From the NCBI GenBank assembly GCA_947483545.1, contig CANKNP010000096.1, forward strand, positions 1 to 14,676: a DNA stretch of 14,676 bases, in the 5' to 3' direction. How positions within the stretch are numbered: position 1 is the first letter of the stretch; every line of letters starts with the position of its first letter. Position numbers and translations under genes: made by a program. Below the pieces are notes generated by a model, which saw only the letters and a list, made by a program, of their open reading frames with translations, was not told the DNA's origin and searched no databases. Shown one piece after another: positions 1 to 8,415 of this stretch. The stretch comes from Deltaproteobacteria bacterium (GTDB lineage: Bacteria; Myxococcota; UBA796; SXON01).

Positions 1-1
1 C

Positions 2-319
2 GCCGACATCGAAGGCTACCCGGACGTCGCCGGCCTCTTCCGCGACACCGCCGAAGGTGAGACCGGCCACGCTCACGGTCACCTCGACTTCCTCAAGCAG
101 GTCGGCGACCCGGCGACCGGGCTCCCCATCGGCGAGACCGACGCCAACCTCAAGGCCGCCGTCGCCGGCGAGACCTACGAGTACACCGACATGTACCCGG
201 GCATGGCCGCCAGCGCGCGCGAGGAGGGCTTCGCCGAGATCGCGGCGTGGTTCGAGACCCTCGCCAAGGCCGAGAAGTCGCACGCCGGCCGGTTCCAGAA
301 GGGCCTCGACAGCCTGTAG
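2..319 (+). CDS. Rubrerythrin family protein, C-terminal part (5' end outside the window)
   Basis: This is a ferritin-like diiron protein of the rubrerythrin family. Family members act as cytoplasmic peroxide reductases. The 105 visible residues read as helices 2-4 of the four-helix bundle. Diiron-ligand motifs are visible: E-x-x-H in [10 protein letters not shown], the [11 protein letters not shown] segment, and E-x-x-H in AEKSHAG. The protein stops right after the bundle at KGLDSL, so it has no C-terminal rubredoxin domain. It therefore matches the short ferritin-only type of about 140 residues rather than classical rubrerythrin. Its codons are almost all GC-ending, more strongly than in the next gene, which fits high expression. 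It lies 108 bp upstream of the Fe-S protein gene on the same strand. The family call is secure; the electron donor cannot be seen here. Confidence 0.93.
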   Translation, partial: ADIEGYPDVAGLFRDTAEGETGHAHGHLDFLKQVGDPATGLPIGETDANLKAAVAGETYEYTDMYPGMAASAREEGFAEIAAWFETLAKAEKSHAGRFQKGLDSL

Positions 320-331
320 TCGATGTCCGCC

Positions 332-358
332 GGGGTGGGGCGATGTCCGTCCCACCCC
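332..358 (+). terminator. Hairpin between rubrerythrin and Fe-S protein genes (possible terminator or attenuator)
   Basis: A perfect 8-bp inverted repeat (GGGGTGGG at 332-339, CCCACCCC at 351-358) encloses an 11-nt loop, 13 bases after the rubrerythrin stop. A short CCTTTT lies about 10 bases downstream, so it is not a textbook intrinsic terminator. The nonamer CGATGTCCG occurs twice 20 bp apart (321-329 and 341-349), so the hairpin partly arises from a 20-bp duplication. It could reduce read-through so that rubrerythrin is made in excess over the downstream genes. Confidence 0.5.
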
Positions 359-427
359 TCCGCACACCTTTTCCCGCGCTCATGACGCGGCTCGGTCCAA
401 GTCTGCAACACACGGGAGAGGTCTGCT

Positions 428-1834
428 ATGCAACGTCACGTCCCTGGTCCGCGAGAGGACAGCTATTGGAGCCGCGCCGAGCTCGTCGCCGAAGAGAAGC
501 GGGTCTTTGAGATCTGCAACGGGTGCCGGCTCTGCTTCAACCTGTGTCCGAGCTTTCCAAGCTTGTTCGATGCGATCGACGCGCTCGACACGTCCGTCGC
601 CCCGGCTGCGCCGGTCAAGCACCAGGAGGTTGACGCCGACGGCAACCACGCCCACGCGACCTCTGGCGACCATGCTTCGCCCGTGCGTGCCGACGTGCTC
701 GGCCAGGCAGAGGCGCTTGAAAAACTGCCGCTCTCGGTGCATCAGAAGGTCGTGGATGAGTGTTACCAATGCAAGCTCTGTGACCCGATCTGCCCGTACG
801 TTCCGCCGCACGAGTTCGCGGTGGATTTTCCGCGGCTGATGCTGCGGCACAAGGCCATCGATGCCAAGGAGCATGGCGTCAAGTTTCAAGATCGCGTGCT
901 TGGGGACCCCGATCTGGTGGGCACCGTGGGCACGATGGTCCCGACCATCGCCAATTTCGCGAACAGCCTGCCCATCAACCGGTTCGTGATGGAGAAGGTC
1001 GCGGGGATCCATCGGGATCGCCAACTGCCGACGTTCGCGGACGAGACCTTCCTGGCGTGGTTTCGGAAGGGGCACCAAAACCAGCCGGATCCCAAGTCCG
1101 TGACCGGCCGAAAAGTCGTGTTGTTCTACACCTGCTCGGTGCAATGGAACGAGCCCCAGGTCGGGCGCGCGGCGGTCGAGGTGCTCGAACACTCGGGCAT
1201 CACCGTATTTGTCGAAGAGTTCAAATGCTGCGGAATGCCCGCCTTGGACGGGGGAGATGTACCGCGCGCGACGTCGTGGGCCAAGCACAACATTGAGCTG
1301 CTTCGCCCATTCGTCGATGCGGGGTGTGAGATCGTGTCCCCCGGGCCCACCTGCTCGTTCATGATGAAGAAGGAATGGAAAGACTACGTCGGTAGCGAGT
1401 CTGCAGAGGTGGTGGGCGCGCATAGCTTCGATCTCATGGAGTATCTGAACAAGGTACGCAAGGAAGGTGGGTTGAAGGAGGACTACACCGAGCCGGTCGG
1501 GTCGATCGGCTACCACGTTCCCTGCCACCTGAAGGTGCAGAAGATCGGGTTCCGAAGCCGCGACATGATGAAGTCCTTGCCGGAGGCCAAGGTCACGCTG
1601 GTGGACAAGTGCTCGTGTATGGACGGCACCTGGGGCATGAAGACCGAGTGGTATGAGCTCTCGAAAAAGGGCGCTGCCCCGCTGCTCGAAGGATTGACGA
1701 AGGACAAGCCCACGACGCTCTCGTCCGATTGTCTGATCGCAAAACTCCAGATCGAAGAGGGCACGGGCCAGAAGGTCGTTCACCCTATCGAAGTGGTTCA
1801 CAAGGCCTTGGGCCTTGCAAAGAGGGCTCCATGA
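428..1834 (+). CDS. GlpC/heterodisulfide-reductase-like Fe-S protein with two 4Fe-4S motifs and CCG domains
   Basis: This 468-residue electron-transfer protein is of the COG0247 type (GlpC / HdrD / glycolate oxidase iron-sulfur subunit). Two ferredoxin-like motifs are visible: C30-x2-C33-x2-C36-x3-C40 and C112-x2-C115-x2-C118-x3-C122. Both are followed by Pro, as expected for 4Fe-4S ligands. Two cysteine-rich domains follow: C236, C267-C268-G, C309, and then C366-H, C395-x-C397. The second lacks a true CCG pair. Between the clusters is an unusual His/Asp-rich insert (residues about 64-85). GGAG at 415-418 sits 9 bases before the ATG. The stop overlaps the next start as ATGA, so the two are translationally coupled. 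Rubrerythrin and DUF3501 neighbours recur with this subtype in other bacteria, which suggests a role in oxidant or peroxide handling. No catalytic GlpA-like partner is in the window. Confidence 0.9.
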   Translation: MQRHVPGPREDSYWSRAELVAEEKRVFEICNGCRLCFNLCPSFPSLFDAIDALDTSVAPAAPVKHQEVDADGNHAHATSGDHASPVRADVLGQAEALEKLPLSVHQKVVDECYQCKLCDPICPYVPPHEFAVDFPRLMLRHKAIDAKEHGVKFQDRVLGDPDLVGTVGTMVPTIANFANSLPINRFVMEKVAGIHRDRQLPTFADETFLAWFRKGHQNQPDPKSVTGRKVVLFYTCSVQWNEPQVGRAAVEVLEHSGITVFVEEFKCCGMPALDGGDVPRATSWAKHNIELLRPFVDAGCEIVSPGPTCSFMMKKEWKDYVGSESAEVVGAHSFDLMEYLNKVRKEGGLKEDYTEPVGSIGYHVPCHLKVQKIGFRSRDMMKSLPEAKVTLVDKCSCMDGTWGMKTEWYELSKKGAAPLLEGLTKDKPTTLSSDCLIAKLQIEEGTGQKVVHPIEVVHKALGLAKRAP

Positions 1835-2415
1835 CTGTCACCGCCGCCGACATCCTGCCGATCCCCGAATTCCTACGTCTGAAGCCCCTCCTTGCGCGCG
1901 AGTCCCTCGCGAACAGCGGCGCCCGTCGGGTCAAGCTCGGGGGCCACCTGTTGTTCCTGTTTGAGAACGAGGGCACCGTCCGCTGGCAGGTCCAGGAGAT
2001 GTGCCGGGTCGAGAACATCGTCTCGCCCGCGGGCATCCAACACGAGCTGGACACCTATAACGCGCTTTTGCCCTCGCGAACCCCGACCGGCGTCGAGCTC
2101 TCGGCCACGCTTCTCGTGCAGTACACCGACGAGGCGGAGCGCAACGTGGCTGTGCGAGCCCTCCTGGGGCTCCACGAGCACGTGTTCATCGAAGTGGACG
2201 GCCGCCGCTACCTGGCGTCCTTCGATGGCGAGCAGTTCAACACCGAGCGCATCAGCGCCGTGCAGTTCGTCCGGTTCCCCTTGCCGCAGCAGGCCTTTTC
2301 AGCCTTCGCCGACCTCTCCCGCTGCGCCCGTCTCCTCTGCACACACCCCGCCCACCCCGCCGAGGTCGCCCTCCCCGCCGGCTTTCGCGGCGCGATTGTC
2401 GAGGACCTGGGTTAG
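1831..2415 (+). CDS. DUF3501 family protein
   Basis: This 194-residue cytoplasmic protein has no signal peptide. The start [15 protein letters not shown] and the central stretch around WQVQEMCRVENI look like the DUF3501 family, whose function is unknown. The ATG at 1831 is chosen because it overlaps the upstream stop by 4 bp (ATGA). A longer in-frame reading would start inside the upstream gene in another frame. Family members usually sit beside a GlpC-like Fe-S protein and a rubrerythrin, exactly as here, so the three probably work together. The acidic middle and the Cys residues near the C-terminus (SRCARLLC) are visible but carry no known motif. The family assignment is from memory of the conserved neighbourhood and sequence; any biochemical role would be a guess. 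Confidence 0.85.
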   Translation: MTVTAADILPIPEFLRLKPLLARESLANSGARRVKLGGHLLFLFENEGTVRWQVQEMCRVENIVSPAGIQHELDTYNALLPSRTPTGVELSATLLVQYTDEAERNVAVRALLGLHEHVFIEVDGRRYLASFDGEQFNTERISAVQFVRFPLPQQAFSAFADLSRCARLLCTHPAHPAEVALPAGFRGAIVEDLG

Positions 2416-2424
2416 CCGCCCTCG

Positions 2425-3900
2425 ATGCTCCTCGACGATGTCCCCCTCGCCCTGACCTTCGACGATGTCCTGCTTCAACCCGGACATTCCACCATCCTCC
2501 CGCGAGACGCGCAGGTCACCACCCGGCTCTGCCGCGACCTGCTGCTGAACGTCCCCTTTCTCTCCTCGGCGATGGACACGGTGACCGAGGCCCCGATGGG
2601 CATCGCGATGGCGCGGCTCGGCGGCATCGGCATCCTGCACAAGAACCTCTCCATCGCCTCCCAAGCGCGGGAGGTTCGCCGCGTCAAGAAGGCGATGACC
2701 GGCATGGTCGTGGACCCGATCACGATGGGCTCGACCGAGACGCTCCGCACCGCCCGAAACGTGATGCGCGAGCACGGCATCAACGGCCTGCCGATCCTCG
2801 ACAATGGCCGGCTGGTCGGCATCCTGACGAACCGGGACCTGCGCTACGAGCGAAACCTGGACAAGCCGATCCGCGAGGCGATGACGGCGGAGGGGCTCGT
2901 CACCTGCGCGCCGGGCACCGATCTCGAGGCCGCGCGCGACCTGATGCAGGAGCACCGCGTCGAGAAATTGCTGGTGGTGGACGCGGATCAGCGCCTGCGC
3001 GGACTCATCACCTTCAAGGACGTCGAGGCGCACACCCGGCATCCGATGGCCGCGCGGGATCCCGACGGGAGGCTTCGCGCCGGGGCGGCTGTGGGCGTGG
3101 GTGGCGATCGCGATGATCGCGTCGCGGCCTTGGTGGAGGCGGGTGTGGACGTCATCGTCATCGACACGGCGCACGGGCACAGTGAGGGCGTGTTGGTAGC
3201 GGCGCGGGCGGTGCGGGCGCGGTACCCCAACTTACGGCTGATTGTCGGCAACATCGCGACGCAGGCGGCGTGCGCGGCCTTGATCGACGCCGGGGCGGAC
3301 GCCGTCAAGGTCGGCATCGGGCCCGGTTCCATCTGCACGACCCGTGTGGTCGCCGGCGTCGGCGTGCCCCAGCTCACTGCCATCGCCGAGTGTGCGAAGG
3401 TCGCCGGGCCCGCCGGGATCCCGTTGATCGCGGATGGCGGCATCAAGTTCTCTGGCGACGTGGCCAAAGCCATCGCAGCCGGCGCCGACGCCGTGATGGT
3501 CGGCTCCCTGTTCGCGGGAACGGACGAGGCGCCCGGCGAGCTCGTGCTCTACCAGGGGCGCTCCTACAAGAACTACCGCGGCATGGGCTCCGTCGAGGCG
3601 ATGCAAGCCGGCAGCTCCGACCGCTATTTTCAAGACGACATGGGCGATCCCGAGGCGGAGACGCGAAAGCTCGTGCCCGAGGGCATCGTCGGGCGCGTGC
3701 CGGCCAAGGGCCCGGTCGCCGACACGGTCTACCAGCTCGTCGGTGGGCTCAAGGCGAGCATGGGGTACACCGGGTCGAAGGACATCGCGGCGATGAAGGC
3801 CAACGCGCGCTTCGTGCGGATGACCGCGGCGGGCTTGCGCGAGAGTCACGTGCATGACGTGATCATCACGAAGGAGTCGCCGAACTATCGGATGGAGTGA
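2425..3900 (+). CDS. guaB: Inosine-5'-monophosphate dehydrogenase
   Basis: IMP dehydrogenase oxidises IMP to XMP with NAD+, the committed step of GMP synthesis. The protein has 491 residues, close to the usual bacterial length of about 488. The opening [13 protein letters not shown] is typical. A CBS pair interrupts the TIM barrel at about residues 95-205 ([18 protein letters not shown] and [18 protein letters not shown]). The active-site loop GPGSICTTR places the catalytic Cys at 304, and the Arg400-Tyr401 dyad of the mobile flap is present in SSDRYFQDD. The phosphate-binding ADGGIK and GMGSVEAM segments are intact. The gene begins 9 bp after the DUF3501 stop, so co-transcription is likely. 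guaA does not follow. An eight-G run comes directly after the stop codon. Confidence 0.98.
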   Translation: MLLDDVPLALTFDDVLLQPGHSTILPRDAQVTTRLCRDLLLNVPFLSSAMDTVTEAPMGIAMARLGGIGILHKNLSIASQAREVRRVKKAMTGMVVDPITMGSTETLRTARNVMREHGINGLPILDNGRLVGILTNRDLRYERNLDKPIREAMTAEGLVTCAPGTDLEAARDLMQEHRVEKLLVVDADQRLRGLITFKDVEAHTRHPMAARDPDGRLRAGAAVGVGGDRDDRVAALVEAGVDVIVIDTAHGHSEGVLVAARAVRARYPNLRLIVGNIATQAACAALIDAGADAVKVGIGPGSICTTRVVAGVGVPQLTAIAECAKVAGPAGIPLIADGGIKFSGDVAKAIAAGADAVMVGSLFAGTDEAPGELVLYQGRSYKNYRGMGSVEAMQAGSSDRYFQDDMGDPEAETRKLVPEGIVGRVPAKGPVADTVYQLVGGLKASMGYTGSKDIAAMKANARFVRMTAAGLRESHVHDVIITKESPNYRME

Positions 3901-3921
3901 GGGGGGGGACGGGTGCCCAAC

Positions 3922-4383
3922 TCACAAATACACCATCCCCATCAGCGCCCTCACCCTCCGCCGCTGCTCAGCGTCGAGCGCCTCGACCATCGTGGCAAGC
4001 TCCTCATCCGACAGATGTGAGAGCGGCTCCGGGACGGGGGCCGGAGCGGGCGCCGGAACCTCCACCGGCTCGGGGGTCGGCGCCGCGGGGCTCAGCGCCA
4101 TCGCAGCGGCCGCCCCTGCCGCCAGCGCGACGGTGAACGTCAATCGCGGAAGCCCGCCGCCGCGACTCTGCACACGTCCGCCGGCCTGGGGCCGCAAGAA
4201 CACGCACTTCGGCCGGCTCGGTGAGGCGAGGAGCGCGCGCTGCTCGTCGGTCGTCAACGCGGACAAGTTGGGCACGAAGCGTTGGCAGCCGTCGCAGTAG
4301 CGGACGCTGTCGTCGCCGGGCATCGCCTCCCAGTTGCGGTCACAGGGGGAGGTGAAGGTGATGTCGGGTTTCATGGTGGGCAT
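3922..4383 (-). CDS. Small membrane protein with N-terminal Cys motif and Pro-rich linker
   Basis: The predicted protein has 153 residues. The N-terminal segment carries the pattern P-C14-x3-W18-x2-M, then R-Y-C30-x2-C33, then K-C60. I recognise this PC..W..M/RyC..C arrangement as a small, probably metal-binding domain at the start of many Bacteroidetes and myxobacterial membrane proteins. Residues 81-98 form one Ala-rich membrane helix, followed by a proline-rich stretch (PTPEPVEVPAPAPAPVPEP) and a short charged C-terminal helix. The Cys part is probably cytoplasmic and the C-terminus periplasmic. The start is uncertain: ATGs at 4383 and 4374 both precede the motif, neither has a clear ribosome site, and 4437 is a longer option. 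The gene converges on guaB with 21 bp between them. Function unknown. Confidence 0.72.
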   Translation of the reverse strand: MPTMKPDITFTSPCDRNWEAMPGDDSVRYCDGCQRFVPNLSALTTDEQRALLASPSRPKCVFLRPQAGGRVQSRGGGLPRLTFTVALAAGAAAAMALSPAAPTPEPVEVPAPAPAPVPEPLSHLSDEELATMVEALDAEQRRRVRALMGMVYL

Positions 4384-4445
4384 TGTCACGCCACGGGGGT
4401 GCGGCCGGGATGGGCGTGCTGTGCAGGGGGGATGCACGTCAGCGA

Positions 4446-4480
4446 ATCATCCCGAAGTGGTGGCGTCACTTCGGGATGAT
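4446..4480. repeat. Dispersed palindromic element, copy A (perfect 14-bp stem, 7-nt loop)
   Basis: The arms at 4446-4459 and 4467-4480 are perfect reverse complements (right arm CACTTCGGGATGAT) around a 7-nt loop. The central part matches a second copy at 9319-9349 in 27 of 31 gap-free positions (4448-4478 here). It lies between the divergent genes at 4383(-) and 4564(+). A 10-bp palindrome GATGATCATC (4478-4487) abuts it. It could be a REP-like repeat or a regulator site. Confidence 0.8.
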
Positions 4481-4495
4481 GATCATCTCGATCGG

Positions 4496-4541
4496 GTGGG
4501 GTCACGCCCGTGATCGATCCCCCACGGATCAATGCTACGCT
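4496..4541 (+). promoter_or_regulatory. Probable promoter and operator-like palindromes for the outer-membrane protein gene
   Basis: GTGGGG (4496-4501) and CCCCAC (4520-4525) flank a near-perfect palindrome, TCACG-CC-CGTGA without the doubled bases (4502-4513). A -10-like TACGCT follows at 4536-4541, 22 bp before the ATG at 4564. No convincing -35 box is seen, so a regulator bound at the palindromes may be needed. All assignments are by eye. Confidence 0.4.
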
Positions 4542-4563
4542 CCGGTCTCCTGGGACCCGAGCG

Positions 4564-6705
4564 ATGTTCCTCGCCCTGTTCGCCCCCGCGCTGGCCGCGG
4601 ACCTCCCGTTGGAGTCGATCACGTACCGCGTGGACGTGACGGGCCCGGTGGCCAGCGTGGTCGTCGAGCAGACGTTCCAGGATCCGGAGGCCGCGGTGGC
4701 CAGGATGCTCGACGCGATGGACGCCCCCGTCCTGTCAGATGTGACGATCGACTGGGGGGCGTGGCAGGTGTCCTCTGCGTACCCCTCCCGGCTGGCGGCG
4801 CTCCACGTCGGCTCCGCCGCGATGATCGCAGCGCACGTCCCCTCCGGATCTGGCCCGGTCCGGGTCTCCGGCCGCTTTGGCTCCGGCACGTTCAGCCAGA
4901 TCGTGACCCCGGTGCACGTCGAGGAGGACCGGCCGATGGTCACGACCTGGGCGCGCAAACGGGTCGCTGAGATTCACCAGCGGAAGCTCAAGCGGGAGAT
5001 CACCGATGAGCGCCCGGAGATCCTCGCGATCGGGCTCCGATGGCACATCTTGACCGACTACACATCGTTCGTGGCGGTCGAGCGGCGCCCCGAGCAGGTG
5101 GTGGTCCAGGGGTTCGCGCTTCCGGCGCCTGACGAGTTCCTTGCGCGAATCCCCACGGGGCGGAGCTACCAGAGCGCCGTCAGCAGCTCGTCTTCTGGGT
5201 TCATCCGTAGCGCTTCGAGGAACTTCACCTACGACGCGCCCTACGACGCGCCGAGCCTTGGAGACTTGCCGACCCTCGGGAGGCCCCTGCTCCCCGACAT
5301 GGATGTCGGGACCGCCGGCACCAATGTCTTGACCGGCGAAGCGGCGGCTTGGTCGCGGTTCGGTGAAGGCTCGCGTGGAGGCGGTGCGTCCGGCGGGCTG
5401 GGCGGACCTGTCCACAAGGATCGCTTCTGGGTCGGGGCGGCGGCCAGGGTCGAAGGGGCAGAGCAGGCCGGGCTCTCCGCACTGTCCACCTCTGTTGTCG
5501 CACGCCTGACCGCGCAGCCTTCCAGTGGCCACCGGTTCACCCTCGACCTCGACGGCGACCCCCTCGCCACGGCCCTCGCCGGGACCACCTCCCGCTACGG
5601 CGGGGGCCGCGGCACGCTCCTGTGGAACCACTTTCCGAACGCCGGCACGCGCGTGAACAACTGGGTCACTGGCGTACAGCGCACCGTCCGCGGCGACACC
5701 CGCGAGGGGTTGGAAGTGGGCACGGCCCTGCAACTCTGGGACGTCCCGCTCGCCGGCGACCATGACCTCGGCGTGGGCTTCACGGGCGATCACTTCGTCT
5801 GGCGGGGCTCCGAGCGGGCAGGCACGACCACCCTCGGTTCGGTGTTCCTCGAGGACCGTTGGAAGCCCGGAAACGTCACCGTCAACGGCCGGCTGGCTGC
5901 GGGCGTGCTCGCTGGCGACTATGTCGTCCTCCCCAGCCCCACCCTGGGCGCGAGTTGGGATCTCTTCTACGACCAGCGGACCCTGCTTCACATCAAAGGC
6001 TCGCGGAACTGGGACGCTGAGGCGCTTCAAGTTGGCGTGGCCGACGCCCAGGGCCTCCCGTCCCGCGCCGACACCGCCACGTTCGGCGTAGACCAGGCGA
6101 TCCTCCACGACCTCAGCGTGTGGGCCGCCGCCACCGCCCGCCTCGAACACCTCGCCTTCGTCCCTACCCCCGACCACGTCACCGTGGACGATGCGGGCGA
6201 AGCGATCTGGGTGGACCGCACCGTCTGGGAGATCGACGTGAACCTGTCGAAGCGCTGGGCGAAGCGATGGAAGGCGTCCGTCAACTGGCGGGAGCGGTTC
6301 CCCCCCTCGCCCGACGCAACGCTCCTCGCCGACCCCGGCTCCTTCTGGGTCCCCGGCTTCCTCGACGCCTACCGCCGCCACGCACTCGACGCCTACCTGC
6401 AATGGGACCTCCCTGTCGATCCGTTCACGACGACGATCGCCATGGCCGGCGCCTGGTCCTCCGCCGTGGACGGTCCCGGGACGGGCTGGTGGCTTGACCC
6501 CCGCTCCTCGGTGTCCGGAATCCTCGTGCAAAGCGTCCCGGCTCCCCGGGGCGCGGTCTACCTGGAGCTTCGCGCCACCTGGAGCATCCGCGACCCCGGT
6601 GGCGCGTTCCTGCCCCTGGCGGTGCTCGCCACCGACCCCGATGCGCCCACGTTGCAGGACCAACCCCCGTTCTCCGGCCTCGTGCGGATTCGGTCAGCGT
6701 TCTGA
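4564..6705 (+). CDS. VIT/VWA-remnant protein fused to an Oar-like TonB-receptor-type beta-barrel
   Basis: The 713-residue protein is predicted to be in the outer membrane. A short uncharged signal (MFLALFAPALAA) is followed by a fragment resembling the start of a VIT domain (about residues 16-38, VASVVVEQTFQDPE). It then passes straight to sequence that normally follows the VWA domain: APVLSDVTIDW, WARKRVAEI at 129, and YTSFVAVE at 166-173. The rest of VIT and the whole VWA domain with its DxSxS metal site are absent. From about residue 230 it resembles Oar-like TonB-dependent receptors: NVLTGEAAAW, GGPVHKDRFW at 280-289, LEDRWKP, SPTLGASWDLFYD. It ends in Phe, as barrels do, but has no complete plug. 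ATG 4564 is preferred because the -10-like box lies upstream; an in-frame GTG at 4510 would give a longer, basic N-terminus. Confidence 0.75.
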   Translation: MFLALFAPALAADLPLESITYRVDVTGPVASVVVEQTFQDPEAAVARMLDAMDAPVLSDVTIDWGAWQVSSAYPSRLAALHVGSAAMIAAHVPSGSGPVRVSGRFGSGTFSQIVTPVHVEEDRPMVTTWARKRVAEIHQRKLKREITDERPEILAIGLRWHILTDYTSFVAVERRPEQVVVQGFALPAPDEFLARIPTGRSYQSAVSSSSSGFIRSASRNFTYDAPYDAPSLGDLPTLGRPLLPDMDVGTAGTNVLTGEAAAWSRFGEGSRGGGASGGLGGPVHKDRFWVGAAARVEGAEQAGLSALSTSVVARLTAQPSSGHRFTLDLDGDPLATALAGTTSRYGGGRGTLLWNHFPNAGTRVNNWVTGVQRTVRGDTREGLEVGTALQLWDVPLAGDHDLGVGFTGDHFVWRGSERAGTTTLGSVFLEDRWKPGNVTVNGRLAAGVLAGDYVVLPSPTLGASWDLFYDQRTLLHIKGSRNWDAEALQVGVADAQGLPSRADTATFGVDQAILHDLSVWAAATARLEHLAFVPTPDHVTVDDAGEAIWVDRTVWEIDVNLSKRWAKRWKASVNWRERFPPSPDATLLADPGSFWVPGFLDAYRRHALDAYLQWDLPVDPFTTTIAMAGAWSSAVDGPGTGWWLDPRSSVSGILVQSVPAPRGAVYLELRATWSIRDPGGAFLPLAVLATDPDAPTLQDQPPFSGLVRIRSAF

Positions 6706-6714
6706 TCCCCGTCG

Positions 6715-6738
6715 TGACACATGACCCATGACACATGA
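6715..6738. repeat. Short direct repeat TGACACATGA x2 downstream of the barrel gene
   Basis: TGACACATGA occurs at 6715-6724 and 6729-6738, a 14-bp period. The 237-bp gap to the next gene holds no plausible ORF. It also contains the octamer palindrome GCGATCGC (6779-6786) and an imperfect inverted repeat (6793-6802 with 6814-6824). No clear intrinsic terminator is present. Confidence 0.6.
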
Positions 6739-6930
6739 GCCCTCCGAGGGGACGAGTTTCGGGTAGGGGCGGCTCACCGCGATCGCAGCGCCGTTCAAGC
6801 GGGCCGTGAGACGCCGCTTCGAACTGACGCGGGCTCCCCGGTCCAACCCCAGCCACCCGCCAGGTGATCAGCGGCGTTCCACCGCCCGAGCTTGCGGCGC
6901 GCCCTGGGTTCCGAGCCGCCCACTTTGGTG

Positions 6931-6936
6931 TAGACT
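6931..6936 (+). promoter_or_regulatory. -10-like box TAGACT directly before the sulfatase-like gene
   Basis: TAGACT lies only 6 bases before the GTG start at 6943. If it is the -10 element, transcription would begin at or next to the start codon, giving a leaderless mRNA. No Shine-Dalgarno sequence precedes the GTG, which is consistent. No good -35 box is visible. Confidence 0.45.
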
Positions 6937-6942
6937 CCCGCG

Positions 6943-8415
6943 GTGCACTCGGAACAACGCTCTTCCTTCTGCCTACCTTTGCTGATGCTGGCCGCGGTTC
7001 TCCCTGCATGTGCGCCCCCCTCCACCCCCATCGTCCTGGTGAGCCTCGACACGCTCCGCGCCGACCGCCTCGGTTGTTACGGCGGGACCGGAAAGCTCAC
7101 GCCGAACCTGGACGCGTTCGCAGCCGAGGGCGTGCTGTTCGAGCACGCGTACAGCCAGACGACCACGACGGCCCCTTCCCACGCCAGCCTGTTCACCAGC
7201 CGCTACCCGAGCGAGCAAGACGCGGGCACCCGCAAGCCAGAGATCGCGGCCGGCATGAAGACACTGGCAGAGGTGCTGACCGCCTACGGCTGGGACACCG
7301 CCGCGTTCGTGGCCGGGGGCGATCTCGCGCCGGAGCTGGGGGTCGGCCGCGGTTTTGGCACCTGGGAGAGCTCGGTTGACTTCGGTTCTCTGTGGCACAC
7401 GGGGCCGCGCGCTTTGGAGTGGCTGGACACCCGCCGCACAGCAGGTGACTGGCTCTTGTTCGTGAATGGCTACGACGCGCACGTGCCCTACCTCAAGCCG
7501 TCCCCGTACGGCTACCTGCACGCCGATGCGCGCGCCCAGGGCCCGGCGGCAAGGGCCGCGCGGCTGTCCACCGACATCGTGCTCGACGGCTGGATCCACC
7601 CGGACCTGGCCGTACTCGCCGAGGCGGGGGAGGAGGAGGTTCGACCGCGCTCCCCGCGAGCCCGCGCTGCGCTGTTGGCCCAGGCGCAGGCGAGCGGAGG
7701 TCCGGCCCTCCACCAGGTGAGCGAGGCCGACATCGCGCTCATCCGCGGGACCTACGACGGCGCCGTGCAGTACGCGGACGCCCAGTTCGGCCTCCTGATG
7801 GCCGGGCTGCAGGACCACGGGGTGCTGGACACCGCGATCGTCGTGGTGCTTTCGGATCACGGCGAGCAGCTTGGAGAGGACGGCGTTTTCAACCACTGCT
7901 GCGGGGTGCGGGAGGAGGAGTCCCACGTGCCGCTCATCGTCCGCATGCCTGCTGGGCGATCCGGCGGCCGGCGGGTGAGCGGGCTTGTGGAGCTGGTGGA
8001 CGTGATGCCCACGCTGTTGGACCTCGCCGGCGCCGTGATTCCGGCCGGTGTTCACGGCCAGTCGCTGGCTCCCGCGCTTCGGGGGGAGACGTTTGCGGGC
8101 CGCGACATCGCGTGGACCCAGGGCGGTATCAACATGCGGATGGTCTCCGGGCGCACCCGCACGGGGCGACTCGTGTATAGCGGCGGCTCGGTCGCGTCAT
8201 TGCTCACACCGGAGCTGATCGGCAGCGCGGCGTTGCCGGGGCCGAGCTTTCCGTTCGCTGAGGGGCTGGACGCGGAGCAGCAGGACGACGTGCGGCAGGC
8301 GATGGCAAGCTGGCTCGGCCACCTTGCCCCCCCTCCCGCGGCCCGGGAAGCGCCGCTCCCCGATGCACTCCGCGCCTCGCTCCGGGCTCACGGGTACTTC
8401 GGGGTCGAGCCGTGA
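6943..8415 (+). CDS. Sulfatase-superfamily lipoprotein with Thr at the formylglycine position
   Basis: The protein has 490 residues and a GTG start. A signal peptide ends in a lipobox (LPAC, Cys23), so it is probably membrane-anchored. The alkaline-phosphatase/sulfatase fold is clear: VSLDTLRADRLGCYG with metal-ligand Asp36, TPNLDAFAAEGVLFEHAYS, the nucleophile loop TAPSHASLFTSRYP, and the metal-binding LSDHGEQLGEDG (Asp305, His306). In true type I sulfatases the loop is C/S-x-P-S-R, with Cys or Ser becoming formylglycine. Here Thr76 fills that position and His80 replaces Arg. The enzyme may therefore be a Thr-nucleophile phosphohydrolase or phosphotransferase, or a divergent sulfatase. Its substrate cannot be inferred. 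The stop overlaps the next start as GTGA, so it is coupled to the EF-hand gene. Confidence 0.88.
   Translation: MHSEQRSSFCLPLLMLAAVLPACAPPSTPIVLVSLDTLRADRLGCYGGTGKLTPNLDAFAAEGVLFEHAYSQTTTTAPSHASLFTSRYPSEQDAGTRKPEIAAGMKTLAEVLTAYGWDTAAFVAGGDLAPELGVGRGFGTWESSVDFGSLWHTGPRALEWLDTRRTAGDWLLFVNGYDAHVPYLKPSPYGYLHADARAQGPAARAARLSTDIVLDGWIHPDLAVLAEAGEEEVRPRSPRARAALLAQAQASGGPALHQVSEADIALIRGTYDGAVQYADAQFGLLMAGLQDHGVLDTAIVVVLSDHGEQLGEDGVFNHCCGVREEESHVPLIVRMPAGRSGGRRVSGLVELVDVMPTLLDLAGAVIPAGVHGQSLAPALRGETFAGRDIAWTQGGINMRMVSGRTRTGRLVYSGGSVASLLTPELIGSAALPGPSFPFAEGLDAEQQDDVRQAMASWLGHLAPPPAAREAPLPDALRASLRAHGYFGVEP

Noticed and set aside
380..1801. 473-residue minus-strand ORF opposite the Fe-S protein
   Set aside because: Antisense to a gene with clear Fe-S motifs. 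It is open only because of high GC and codon bias, and it has no recognisable domain.
3898..3908. Eight-G run after guaB as a phase-variation tract
   Set aside because: It lies after the stop codon and before a convergent gene's end, so slippage would not alter a protein or an evident promoter.
4735..6663. 642-residue minus-strand ORF opposite the barrel gene
   Set aside because: Its composition is Arg/Gly/Pro-rich and without domains, while the plus strand reads as a coherent exported barrel protein.
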